Source: Patescibacteria group bacterium (GTDB taxonomy: Bacteria > Patescibacteriota > SOKK01). From it: a stretch of DNA of 6,653 nucleotides. The stretch is taken from assembly GCA_004374725.1 (NCBI GenBank), contig SOKK01000037.1:1-6653 (forward strand). The letters are read 5' to 3'. The notes under the pieces are model-generated. The model saw nothing but the letters and a program-made list of their open reading frames with translations, was not told where the DNA came from and did not search any database. A program made the translations under genes and the position numbers. Of this stretch, positions 1 to 4,942 are shown piece by piece. How positions within the stretch are numbered: position 1 is the first letter of the stretch; every line of letters begins with the position of its first letter.

Positions 1-80
1 CGTAGGAAAATCGCCAGCGAAAGAAGCCGGTCAAACACTCTTAACAGGACTTTCCCCAAGGCCTTTTTAAGGAAGAGCAT
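1..80 (-). CDS. N-terminal start of an unrecognised protein, cut by the window edge
   Basis: On the minus strand an ATG at 80-78 opens a frame with no stop through to base 1 (26 complete codons). It begins MLFLKKALGKVLLRVF and continues with DRLLSLAIFL, a basic and then strongly hydrophobic stretch that could be an amphipathic helix or the first membrane segment. An AGGAG Shine-Dalgarno at 91-87 sits 6 nt before the ATG, and a sigma-70-like promoter lies upstream (149-176), so the start is well supported. Too little is present to name the product. The gene has the same promoter type as the two genes to its right but is separated from the 122-residue gene by a terminator, so it is probably its own transcription unit. 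Confidence 0.6.
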   Translation of the reverse strand, partial: MLFLKKALGKVLLRVFDRLLSLAIFL

Positions 81-148
81 TATAAACTCCTTTCCTAGAA
101 GAAAGAATAGTTTTTAAAGAACTTTTATCACGTGTGAATTGACAACTC

Positions 149-176
149 TTTATAACATACCCAAAATTTTTTGCAA
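149..176 (-). promoter_or_regulatory. Sigma-70-like promoter of the gene at the left edge
   Basis: Read on the minus strand, TTGCAA (176-171) is followed by a 16-nt spacer and TATAAA (154-149), with TG one base before the -10, making it an extended -10. It lies about 70 nt before the ATG at 80. The -10 block TATGTTATAAAGAG is closely related to those of the next two genes. Confidence 0.55.
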
Positions 177-178
177 GT

Positions 179-215
179 AAAAACCCCTGCTCAACACCTA
201 GCAACAGGGGTTTTT
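179..215 (-). terminator. Intrinsic terminator after the 122-residue gene
   Basis: AAAAACCCCTG (179-189) is complementary to CAGGGGTTTTT (205-215), with a 15-nt loop. On the minus strand the stem ends in five T residues, 25 nt beyond the TAG stop of the 122-residue gene. The A/T runs on both sides make it potentially bidirectional, but no plus-strand gene precedes it. Confidence 0.85.
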
Positions 216-239
216 GGGACTCAGGGAGTAGTAAGGGGA

Positions 240-608
240 CTAGGCTACTTGTCCTTCAGTCTCTATTTTGAGCTTGCCCGCCACAAGCAGCTTCCGTATC
301 TTTTCCAAGGCCTCCTCGGGAGTACCTTTTTCTCTCCAGTACTTCGGGAAGTAGACCAAGAGCGAGTGGCCGCCAGTATAAATCTGTCCACGCACTCCTG
401 ACGGAAGTTCATCGAAGCTTTGAAAATTCTTGAGCATGTATTGAGAAAAATTCTCCGAGAGTTCCTTGAGGTCAGCGAGAAAGCCGTCGAGTCCCAGAGA
501 CTGAAGAGAGCCGTCTCTAATCTTGGTCTCCAGGAACCTGACCGCACAACTTCGGCCAATAAAGTAGAAAGTCTCTTGCTCCTCTGTGGTTAATTCTTCA
601 ACCGCCAT
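240..608 (-). CDS. Hypothetical protein, 122 residues, soluble, family not recognised
   Basis: The reading frame starts at ATG 608-606 and ends in TAG. The start is supported by GGAGGGGTG at 621-613, ideally spaced. The product is acidic at its N-terminus (MAVEELTTEEQETFYF). It appears mainly alpha-helical, with a central segment around residues 71-95 rich in Gly and aromatics (SGVRGQIYTGGHSLLVYFP) and a charged C-terminal helix (residues 97-111). There is no signal peptide, membrane segment or metal-binding cluster. It has its own promoter (669-697) and terminator (179-215), so it is expressed as a single gene between the left-edge gene and purC. I do not recognise the family and assign no function. 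The promoter, ribosome site and terminator make it very likely a real gene despite its short length. Confidence 0.8.
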   Translation of the reverse strand: MAVEELTTEEQETFYFIGRSCAVRFLETKIRDGSLQSLGLDGFLADLKELSENFSQYMLKNFQSFDELPSGVRGQIYTGGHSLLVYFPKYWREKGTPEEALEKIRKLLVAGKLKIETEGQVA

Positions 609-668
609 TTCTCACCCCTCCATTTGTCCTCGTGAGTTAAAGTGCAAGGTAATGTTTTTGGACACTTC

Positions 669-697
669 TTTATAGCACACTTCAACCAAAAAATCAA
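669..697 (-). promoter_or_regulatory. Sigma-70-like promoter of the 122-residue gene
   Basis: On the minus strand TTGATT (697-692), a 17-nt spacer and TATAAA (674-669) with an upstream TG (TGTGCTATAAA, extended -10). The predicted start of transcription is near 662, about 50 nt before the ATG. The bases after the -10 (GAAGTGTCC) are nearly the same as those after the purC -10. Confidence 0.65.
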
Positions 698-702
698 CAA
701 TA

Positions 703-741
703 AAAAAACCGCCGTAGTAATTCAAAGTCACGGCGGGTTTT
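703..741 (-). terminator. Intrinsic terminator of purC
   Basis: On the minus strand CCGCCGT (736-730) pairs with ACGGCGG (715-709) around a 14-nt loop and is followed by TTTTTTT (708-702). It begins about 25 nt after the purC stop codon. The GC-rich 7-bp stem and long T run make this a strong call. Confidence 0.9.
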
Positions 742-765
742 ATTTGAAAAGTAATCTTTTGTCCC

Positions 766-1650
766 TTAAAACCAATCAGAGAACTCCGGTTCCTGAACGA
801 GTTTGGCGACAAGCTGATACTTCTCCTCGACTTCACCAAGCTCTCCACCCTGACGGAAGAACTCCTTGCTGAGCTCTTGACCATCCCTGGTACGCAAACG
901 CCAGCTGTCGTTGTCAACCACATCGGCAATGACGATATTGCCTTTAGGGTCGATGCCGAACTCTATCTTCATATCAACAAGCTGGCAACCAAGATTACCC
1001 CAGGCTTCCTCTAAGACCAAGAAAGTCCCCTTCGCAACCTTCTCCATATATTCCATGGAATGCTGGTGCGGAACAACGAGTGCAGCGTCAAGAAAGCGAA
1101 GCAGGTTTGCCTCTTCCTCACTGGGAGGTTTCTTGGGGTGGAAAAGATCCCACACTCCAGCGTAGGGATTGATAATGAAGGGATCTTCTTCGCCCTTCTT
1201 GGGATCCAACCCCTCAACTACTACCTGACCATCAGGGAGTACAAGCTTTCCCCCCGTTGTCTTAAGGAAGAATTCACAGATGGGATCGCTGAAGCGCGTA
1301 CCATCTTTAACTTCTGGATTGCGCTCAAGGTAGCCCCCTGTGGCAATCCCGCGAATTACCACCTCCAGAGGAATCATCTCGCACTTCCAGGCAAGAAACT
1401 CCGTTTTAGAAACCTGTCTGATGTAAGCAACAGGCAACCCGGCGTTCTCAAGAAGCTCAAAGACCCGGGAGGTAGTCGTCGTCGCACACCAGGCCTTACT
1501 CCCAAACCATCTGGTGCGGCCAGGGTCATCAAGGGCCGTGATGTCAACCTTGCTCTCAAGGATAACTAGTCCAGATTCACCCTCAACAGCATAGACAACC
1601 TTGGTCTTGCCCTCGGCAAAAACTTTCCCTTTTGAGAAAGAGTCCGGCAT
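766..1650 (-). CDS. purC: Phosphoribosylaminoimidazole-succinocarboxamide (SAICAR) synthase
   Basis: PurC ligates aspartate to CAIR using ATP, giving SAICAR in cytosolic de novo purine synthesis. The 294-residue product starts at ATG 1650-1648 behind GGAGGTG (1667-1661) and ends TAA. Family landmarks are EGKTK in the nucleotide-binding N-terminal lobe (13-17), CEMIPLEVVIRGIATGGYLER (90-110, substrate region), LVDMKIEFG (224-232) and VVDNDSWRL (244-252). It is longer than the roughly 237-residue E. coli enzyme. By memory of the families, the motif wording (RGIATGGYLERNPEVKDG, LVDMKIEFG, DNDSWRL) is closer to the SAICAR domain of animal PAICS than to E. coli PurC. No PurE domain is fused. An apparent insertion lies around residues 131-175. 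It is monocistronic, with its own promoter and terminator, and no other purine gene is in the window. Family assignment is secure; the subfamily is inferred. Confidence 0.95.
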   Translation of the reverse strand: MPDSFSKGKVFAEGKTKVVYAVEGESGLVILESKVDITALDDPGRTRWFGSKAWCATTTTSRVFELLENAGLPVAYIRQVSKTEFLAWKCEMIPLEVVIRGIATGGYLERNPEVKDGTRFSDPICEFFLKTTGGKLVLPDGQVVVEGLDPKKGEEDPFIINPYAGVWDLFHPKKPPSEEEANLLRFLDAALVVPHQHSMEYMEKVAKGTFLVLEEAWGNLGCQLVDMKIEFGIDPKGNIVIADVVDNDSWRLRTRDGQELSKEFFRQGGELGEVEEKYQLVAKLVQEPEFSDWF

Positions 1651-1726
1651 CGTGTAAATTCACCTCCATTGATTACCTTCCTTCGTATTTAAAACATTAA
1701 GGAACTTTCCTCGGAACGGACACTTA

Positions 1727-1755
1727 TTTATAACACACCCAAATCCCAAACGCAA
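1727..1755 (-). promoter_or_regulatory. Sigma-70-like promoter of purC
   Basis: On the minus strand TTGCGT (1755-1750), a 17-nt spacer and TATAAA (1732-1727) preceded by TGTGT. Transcription would start near 1720, giving a leader of about 70 nt. No purine riboswitch or PurR-type box was recognised in the leader. Confidence 0.65.
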
Positions 1756-1781
1756 ACTACCCCCGCAAAATTTGTTGGGGC

Positions 1782-1820
1782 AAAAACAAAACTCCCCAAG
1801 GTTATACCCATAAGGAGCTC
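1782..1820 (-). terminator. Probable terminator of the HU gene
   Basis: On the minus strand CTCC (near 1795-1792 on the opposite arm) and GGAG (1817-1814) form the base of a stem with an inner GGT/ACC pairing, followed by the T-rich run TTTTGTTTTT (1791-1782). The stem has internal loops, so it is weaker than the other terminators here. It lies about 40 nt past the HU stop and just upstream of the purC promoter. Confidence 0.5.
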
Positions 1821-1832
1821 TGTTTCGATTTC

Positions 1833-1852
1833 TTCTCTTTGATCAAAGAGAA
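1833..1852. repeat. Perfect 20-bp palindrome just after the HU stop codon
   Basis: The segment is its own reverse complement, with GATC at its centre and TTCTCTTT/AAAGAGAA arms. It begins 4 nt after the HU TAA stop (1859-1857). As RNA it would make an 8-bp hairpin with a GATC loop, which could protect the HU mRNA 3' end; as DNA it could be a protein site. No T run follows directly, so it is not a terminator by itself. Confidence 0.7.
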
Positions 1853-1856
1853 AAGT

Positions 1857-2129
1857 TTAGCGGACTGCCTCTTTAAAGGCCTTCCCGGCTTTAAAGTGAG
1901 GTACATCCACGGCTGGAATTTGAATTGTCTCACCAGTCTGTGGGTTGCGGCCGGTGCGTGCTGCCCTGTGACTAACAGTGAAAGTACCAAAACCCGTGAT
2001 TGTAACTTTGCCGCCTGAAGAAAGCGTGCCGCGGATTTGCTCAATGAAAGTGTTAATCATTTTCTCGGACTTTGCTTTTGGCAATCCCACTTCCTTCGCA
2101 ATTCCTTCAATCATGTCACTTTTTGTCAT
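1857..2129 (-). CDS. hup: HU-type nucleoid DNA-binding protein
   Basis: HU dimers bind and bend DNA with little sequence preference and organise the nucleoid. The 90-residue product has the usual HU length. It shows a helical dimerisation half (MTKSDMIEGIAKEVGLPKAK, 1-20, through about residue 38), the turn GFGTF (46-50), the DNA-gripping beta arm with RAARTGRNPQTGE (55-67) followed by IPA with the intercalating Pro (about 72), and the closing FKAGKAFKEAV. I choose ATG 2129-2127, preceded by GGGGGTGAG about 8 nt upstream. The in-frame GTG at 2141-2139 would add four residues, but that GTG lies inside the Shine-Dalgarno sequence. Promoter and 5' leader lie at 2130-2239, and a palindrome and terminator lie downstream. 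Whether it is HU or IHF-like cannot be settled, but HU fits best. Confidence 0.95.
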   Translation of the reverse strand: MTKSDMIEGIAKEVGLPKAKSEKMINTFIEQIRGTLSSGGKVTITGFGTFTVSHRAARTGRNPQTGETIQIPAVDVPHFKAGKAFKEAVR

Positions 2130-2167
2130 CTTTTGACTCACCCCCTCTCTTAAAGAAGATAATTTCT

Positions 2168-2183
2168 ATTGTTAGCTAGCAAT
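2168..2183. repeat. Near-perfect 16-bp palindrome in the HU leader
   Basis: The element ATTGTTAGCTAGCAAT is symmetrical except at one pair of positions (ATTG, TAGCTA and CAAT match). It lies about 40-55 nt upstream of the HU ATG and downstream of the predicted transcription start, where it could be an operator or a small RNA hairpin. Confidence 0.35.
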
Positions 2184-2211
2184 ATTTTCGTTGTTTCGCT
2201 CAAGCGCCTTT

Positions 2212-2239
2212 ATTATAACAAAAAAAATCCCGAATGCAA
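2212..2239 (-). promoter_or_regulatory. Promoter of the HU gene, overlapping the upstream terminator
   Basis: On the minus strand TTGCAT (2239-2234), a 16-nt spacer containing eight T residues, and a consensus TATAAT (2217-2212). The predicted start is near 2205, giving an approximately 75-nt leader. The -35 and spacer coincide with the 3' arm and T run of the membrane gene's terminator. Confidence 0.7.
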
Positions 2240-2277
2240 GTCAAATCTAAGGGAATTATCCACAACCCCTTTCGGGA
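2220..2277 (-). terminator. Intrinsic terminator of the membrane-protein gene
   Basis: On the minus strand TCCCGAA (2277-2271) pairs with TTCGGGA (2234-2228), followed by eight T residues (2227-2220). Inside the 36-nt loop AAGGG can pair with CCCTT (about 2270-2248), shortening the effective loop. It starts about 40 nt after the membrane gene's TAG stop. Confidence 0.65.
2256..2264 (+). promoter_or_regulatory. Perfect DnaA-box 9-mer TTATCCACA
   Basis: The sequence equals the high-affinity E. coli-type DnaA box (TTATNCACA). It lies about 20 nt upstream of the HU -35, inside the loop of the membrane-gene terminator. Only one perfect copy was noticed in the window, so this is not an origin. A role as a DnaA-controlled site is possible, and so is chance. 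Confidence 0.35.
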
Positions 2278-2317
2278 CAATAATAATTAGAAGATCGCTC
2301 GCCTCTTGTTATAAAAA

Positions 2318-2995
2318 CTAAGTTGCGATCGGAAGCCAGCGGGCAGTACTTAACGCTAAAGCCAAAGCAACAAAAGCAATGATTACATGTTCCAAAACCA
2401 AACGCTTGGTTAAAATTCCTTCAAAGTAATGCTGAGTCAAACCCCAGAGCACATAATAAATCACCAAGAAGACCAGACCGCCTGCTAAATAATTAATCGG
2501 CGCATAACTCATCACCAACGCTACCTCGGCCATCAAAAACGAAAGACCTAAAATATAAACCCAGCGCTTTGGTTTAAAAATATCATGCTGCCAGAAGGAC
2601 TGACTGAAAATCAAAAAAGAAATAAATGCAATCGCCAGAATTAAAAGATAACCTGGCCAACTAAAATAAATCGAGCCACCATAAACAACAGCGTACACTA
2701 AGAAAGCAGTAAAAAATGTTACCAAACTTAAATTGTTACGCGAGATCGGAGCAAAACGAAATCCTTTGCGACAAAAAGCAGTAAAGGTGCGAAATAAAAT
2801 ATAAAAAGCAGCGATGATAATCAGAACTAAAATTTGCTGAAAAATAAATCCTTGCAAGAACGCCGCAAAAATCACACTACTTACTAAAAGAAGTAAGTTT
2901 GGAATCAAAAAGTAAACGTAAGAAGTGCGGGCAATTTTAGAGCGCAAGTCAAAATTTAAAATCCAAAGCGCCCCAATCAAAACAATCAGCGCCAA
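2318..2995 (-). CDS. Multi-spanning integral membrane protein, family not recognised (5' end disrupted)
   Basis: The uninterrupted frame covers 225 residues and is almost entirely hydrophobic. It has about seven predicted membrane segments, for example around residues 1-13, 25-47, 50-67, 88-106, 112-131, 145-160, 166-184 and 203-219. Between them are short basic loops (TFTAFCRKGFRF, FKPKRW, LTKRLVLEH). No catalytic motif was recognised. Its 5' end is a TTG at 2995-2993 with no good ribosome site. The frame continues upstream without shift (LLFFERIWYGVLGG) to a TAG at 3043-3041, then on to an ATG at 3109 with a perfect AGGAGG. I infer that the native gene starts at 3109 and that the TAG is a nonsense mutation or sequence error. 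The alternative is that translation truly restarts at the TTG. It lies 109 bp after the LCP gene and is probably cotranscribed with it; it ends in TAG before a terminator. Confidence 0.75.
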   Translation of the reverse strand: MALIVLIGALWILNFDLRSKIARTSYVYFLIPNLLLLVSSVIFAAFLQGFIFQQILVLIIIAAFYILFRTFTAFCRKGFRFAPISRNNLSLVTFFTAFLVYAVVYGGSIYFSWPGYLLILAIAFISFLIFSQSFWQHDIFKPKRWVYILGLSFLMAEVALVMSYAPINYLAGGLVFLVIYYVLWGLTQHYFEGILTKRLVLEHVIIAFVALALALSTARWLPIAT

Positions 2996-3040
2996 GCCAC
3001 CGAGGACCCCATACCAAATCCTTTCAAAGAAAAGCAGTAT

Positions 3041-3109
3041 CTAAAGCAGACCGAGTATTATTGCCGTGATCAAAATTGGTTTGTATTGAATTTTAGGTAT
3101 TTTTATCAT
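3041..3109 (-). pseudogene. Likely true 5' end of the membrane-protein gene, ending at an in-frame TAG
   Basis: ATG 3109-3107 follows a perfect AGGAGG (3121-3116) at a 6-nt spacing, the best ribosome site in the middle of the window. It opens MIKIPKIQYKPILITAIILG, then two Leu codons, then TAG at 3043-3041. The same frame continues for another 15 codons into the TTG of the downstream 225-residue frame (114 nt = 38 codons from ATG to TTG). The TAG falls inside a hydrophobic run that reads through smoothly (ITAIILGLL, stop, ILLFF), as one transmembrane helix would. One base change removes it (for example TTG, Leu). A genuine 22-residue leader peptide is the alternative. Confidence 0.6.
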
Positions 3110-3110
3110 T

Positions 3111-3222
3111 CTAACCCTCCTAAATTTTGCGATTGATATTGATAAAGGTTACTAAATACTAGAAGTAAGTCAGTTTTATAAAGATTTTAATGGATCTCGA
3201 TGGCAAAAGTTAGGAGGGCTAA
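3111..3222. repeat. Imperfect inverted repeat between the LCP and membrane genes, pairing with the AGGAGG
   Basis: The arms 3111-3146 and 3222-3187 match at 27 of 36 positions. The core CCCTCCTAA(A/C)TTTTGC (3115-3130 versus 3218-3203) matches at 15 of 16. In the minus-strand mRNA the arm directly after and including the LCP stop codon (3221-3219) pairs with the arm holding the Shine-Dalgarno of the next gene (3121-3116). No T run follows, so it is not a standard terminator. It may be an RNA switch for translational coupling or a small palindromic insertion element. Confidence 0.7.
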
Positions 3223-4622
3223 CGCGAATAATAGGACTTAGCTGGATCTTGATAATTACTCCCTAAAATCAAGATCATTTCTTCAGTCTGCCCTTCCTTG
3301 GGAGACATACTTTCAATCCGAGCACCAAAGCGAGAGGCTAAATACTGCAAAGTGTAGGGCTTACTGTTATTTGTATAATCGTAAAGCACACACTGAGTGT
3401 AATTTTTATTCTTAGCATTCTTAGTCTTAACAACATTGTAACCATAGGACTTAAGCATCTTGGAAACACTATTCGCCAAACCATCCCTGCGAGTACCATT
3501 CAAAACTGCCAAGCGTGCTTTCTCTTGTTTGATATAACTATCAATAAAGATTTCATGGACAAATCTTTGAATCTCACTAAAGTCCCCTGCTCGCGGAACC
3601 AAAACATATGCTCCACCGTTACTCTGAGAAGCCATTAAAAATCCATCCGCGCTATTATCCAAAACCTTGTTAACCATCGTCTCAGGATTAATCTCTTTCG
3701 TAATTTCATACATCCTTTGCATTTCCCAAAGCTGAATGTCAGTGCGCAAGTGGTCACCCAAGATACCCAAAACATCGGAAACATTTTTGGGATTCGAGAT
3801 AAAATTGATCTTCAAAGATTTCTCACGTAAAGCTGATAAAACCTGCTGTTGTCTCTTGGCCCTGTCAAAATCGCTCGTGGTATAGCGCGAGCGAGCATAC
3901 TTCAAGGCAACGTTGCCATCCATCTCGTGAACGCCCTTGGTAATGAAGAATGGATCATAGCCCTGCATATTTTCATCTGGATAAGCATAATCATAAATAT
4001 TTTTTTCAACATCGATCGTCACTCCGCCAACTGTATTGATCATCTTCTTGAATCCATCAAAATCCAATCTGGCGTAATAATGAATCGGGAGGTCTAAAAT
4101 CTCCGAAATTTTTTCTTTGGTAAATGCCCCCCCACCGCCAGGGTAATTATCCTGCTCACCATAAGCATAGACTGAATTAATCTTGCCATAGCCATAATTA
4201 CCCCCAACATAAACCTGAAGATCACGCGGGATTGAAAGCATTGCGGCATTTTTCTCCTGAGGATCAATGCTTAAAACAATAATTGTATCTGTAAGATTTG
4301 GTGCAACGTGCCCCTCACCACCAAGACCCAAAAGGAGAATGTTAATCCGGCCATCTCCTTCACCCTTGAGCTGGCGCCAGTCAACATCACCAAAGATTCC
4401 CGCAAGAAACGGCGCCGAACCACTTGTGTTCTCAGTGATAATCCGCCGTGCTGTCATTGCTGCTTTGACTAAAAACCAACCCATTACTAAGGACAAGAAA
4501 ATTGCCGCTGCTAAAATCAGCGCTCGTTTCCGATCAAGTTGCCACCACTTGGGCTTCACAGCTATTACTTTACTAGCCGGGGTAGGTTCGAATTTTGGGT
4601 TAAAACTAATCCTTCGCGGCAT
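3219..4622 (-). CDS. LytR-CpsA-Psr (LCP) family envelope protein with C-terminal LytR_C domain
   Basis: LCP enzymes transfer undecaprenyl-phosphate-linked polymers (teichoic acids, capsule or other glycans) to peptidoglycan or other surface acceptors on the outer face of the membrane. The 467-residue product has a short basic cytoplasmic tail, one membrane anchor (about 33-53) and an LCP domain. Visible LCP motifs are NILLLGLGG (94-102), TDTIIVLSIDP (111-121, acidic site residues), SIPRD (130-134), KINS (147-150) and YARSRYTTSDFDRAKRQQQ (242-260, conserved Arg/Asp for pyrophosphate and metal). A LytR_C domain follows (about 368-455, ARLAVLNGTRRDGLA onward). The start ATG 4622 has only a weak GGGG ribosome site. 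An extended -10 promoter lies 40 nt upstream. The stop TAG is inside the inverted repeat leading to the membrane gene. The acceptor polymer in this organism is unknown. Confidence 0.93.
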   Translation of the reverse strand: MPRRISFNPKFEPTPASKVIAVKPKWWQLDRKRALILAAAIFLSLVMGWFLVKAAMTARRIITENTSGSAPFLAGIFGDVDWRQLKGEGDGRINILLLGLGGEGHVAPNLTDTIIVLSIDPQEKNAAMLSIPRDLQVYVGGNYGYGKINSVYAYGEQDNYPGGGGAFTKEKISEILDLPIHYYARLDFDGFKKMINTVGGVTIDVEKNIYDYAYPDENMQGYDPFFITKGVHEMDGNVALKYARSRYTTSDFDRAKRQQQVLSALREKSLKINFISNPKNVSDVLGILGDHLRTDIQLWEMQRMYEITKEINPETMVNKVLDNSADGFLMASQSNGGAYVLVPRAGDFSEIQRFVHEIFIDSYIKQEKARLAVLNGTRRDGLANSVSKMLKSYGYNVVKTKNAKNKNYTQCVLYDYTNNSKPYTLQYLASRFGARIESMSPKEGQTEEMILILGSNYQDPAKSYYSR

Positions 4623-4662
4623 TTGGCCCCGTTAAATAAAACTTAATAAAACTTGCAGGGGT

Positions 4663-4668
4663 ATTATA
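4663..4668 (-). promoter_or_regulatory. Extended -10 promoter of the LCP gene
   Basis: On the minus strand TGTTATAAT gives a perfect TATAAT (4668-4663) with an extended -10 TG. No good -35 is seen: its expected position (about 4685-4692) falls inside the left arm of the CAGGTNN heptamer hairpin. Predicted start near 4656, about 35 nt before the ATG. Confidence 0.55.
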
Positions 4669-4676
4669 ACATAAAT

Positions 4677-4759
4677 CAGGTATCGGGTTACAGGTAACAG
4701 GTACCAGGTAGGAAATAAACTCTATCACCTGCAACCTGATACCTGATACCTGAAACCTA
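4677..4759. repeat. Heptanucleotide repeat hairpin, CAGGTNN family
   Basis: Left arm 4677-4711 is exactly five 7-nt units of consensus CAGGTNN (for example CAGGTAT, CAGGTAA). Right arm 4725-4759 is five units of the complementary form NNACCTG (for example ATACCTG twice, CAACCTG). A 13-nt A/T-rich loop (4712-4724) separates them. It lies between the divergent LCP gene and tRNA-Val. Together with its counterpart at 5641-5717 it resembles, in unit length only, the heptanucleotide STRR repeats known from filamentous cyanobacteria. Confidence 0.85.
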
Positions 4760-4767
4760 TTTAAAGT

Positions 4768-4795
4768 TGATTTTTTGAGTAAATTAGCTTAGAAT
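4768..4795 (+). promoter_or_regulatory. Possible promoter of tRNA-Val (and lepB)
   Basis: TTGATT (4768-4773), 16-nt spacer, TAGAAT (4790-4795). The predicted start near 4802 is about 55 nt before the tRNA. It begins right after the heptamer hairpin. It would also serve lepB, since no terminator separates the two. The rest of 4796-4856 shows nothing recognisable. Confidence 0.4.
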
Positions 4796-4856
4796 GATAG
4801 TAGCAAAGGCCACCTGTCTTAGTCAGATTTTTTACTCTTGAATTTCTACTTAATTT

Positions 4857-4933
4857 GGGTGGCTAGCTCAGTTGGCTAGAGCGTTCGATTCACATTCGAA
4901 AGGTCAGAGGTTCAAATCCCCTGCCACCCACCA
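4857..4933 (+). tRNA. tRNA-Val, anticodon CAC, CCA encoded
   Basis: The cloverleaf folds fully: acceptor GGGTGGC/GCCACCC (7 bp), D stem GCTC/GAGC, anticodon stem TTCGA/TCGAA with loop TTCACAT, giving anticodon CAC at 4891-4893 (reads GUG, valine). The variable loop is 5 nt. The T stem AGAGG/CCCCT has one A-C mismatch around loop TTCAAAT. The discriminator is A4930 and CCA (4931-4933) is encoded. The T-stem mismatch is unusual but the rest is regular. lepB begins 37 nt downstream, so the tRNA is probably processed from a longer transcript. Confidence 0.95.
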
Positions 4934-4942
4934 TTGCAAATC

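Noticed and set aside
911..1569. Plus-strand open frames at 911-1165 and 1060-1569
   Set aside because: Antisense to purC, which is certain; their sequences look like reverse translations of purC codons.
1761..1780. CCCC/GGGG hairpin between the HU terminator and the purC promoter
   Set aside because: Four base pairs with poor inner pairing, followed by no T run on the relevant strand; not distinguishable from chance.
2256..2264. Replication origin near the DnaA box
   Set aside because: Only a single box, no AT-rich unwinding region with further boxes, and no dnaA, dnaN or gidA neighbour.
3041..3043. Genome-wide reassignment of TAG to an amino acid
   Set aside because: TAG ends the 122-residue gene, the LCP gene, lepB and the membrane gene itself at sensible C-termini, so it is a working stop here.
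3849..4635. Plus-strand open frames at 3849-4097 and 4267-4635
   Set aside because: They lie antisense inside the LCP gene, whose motifs are intact, and show no family features.
4811..4836. Small hairpin CTGTC/GTCAG with a T run before tRNA-Val
   Set aside because: The stem is about 5 bp with a mismatch and a 3-nt loop, and there is no plus-strand gene upstream to terminate.
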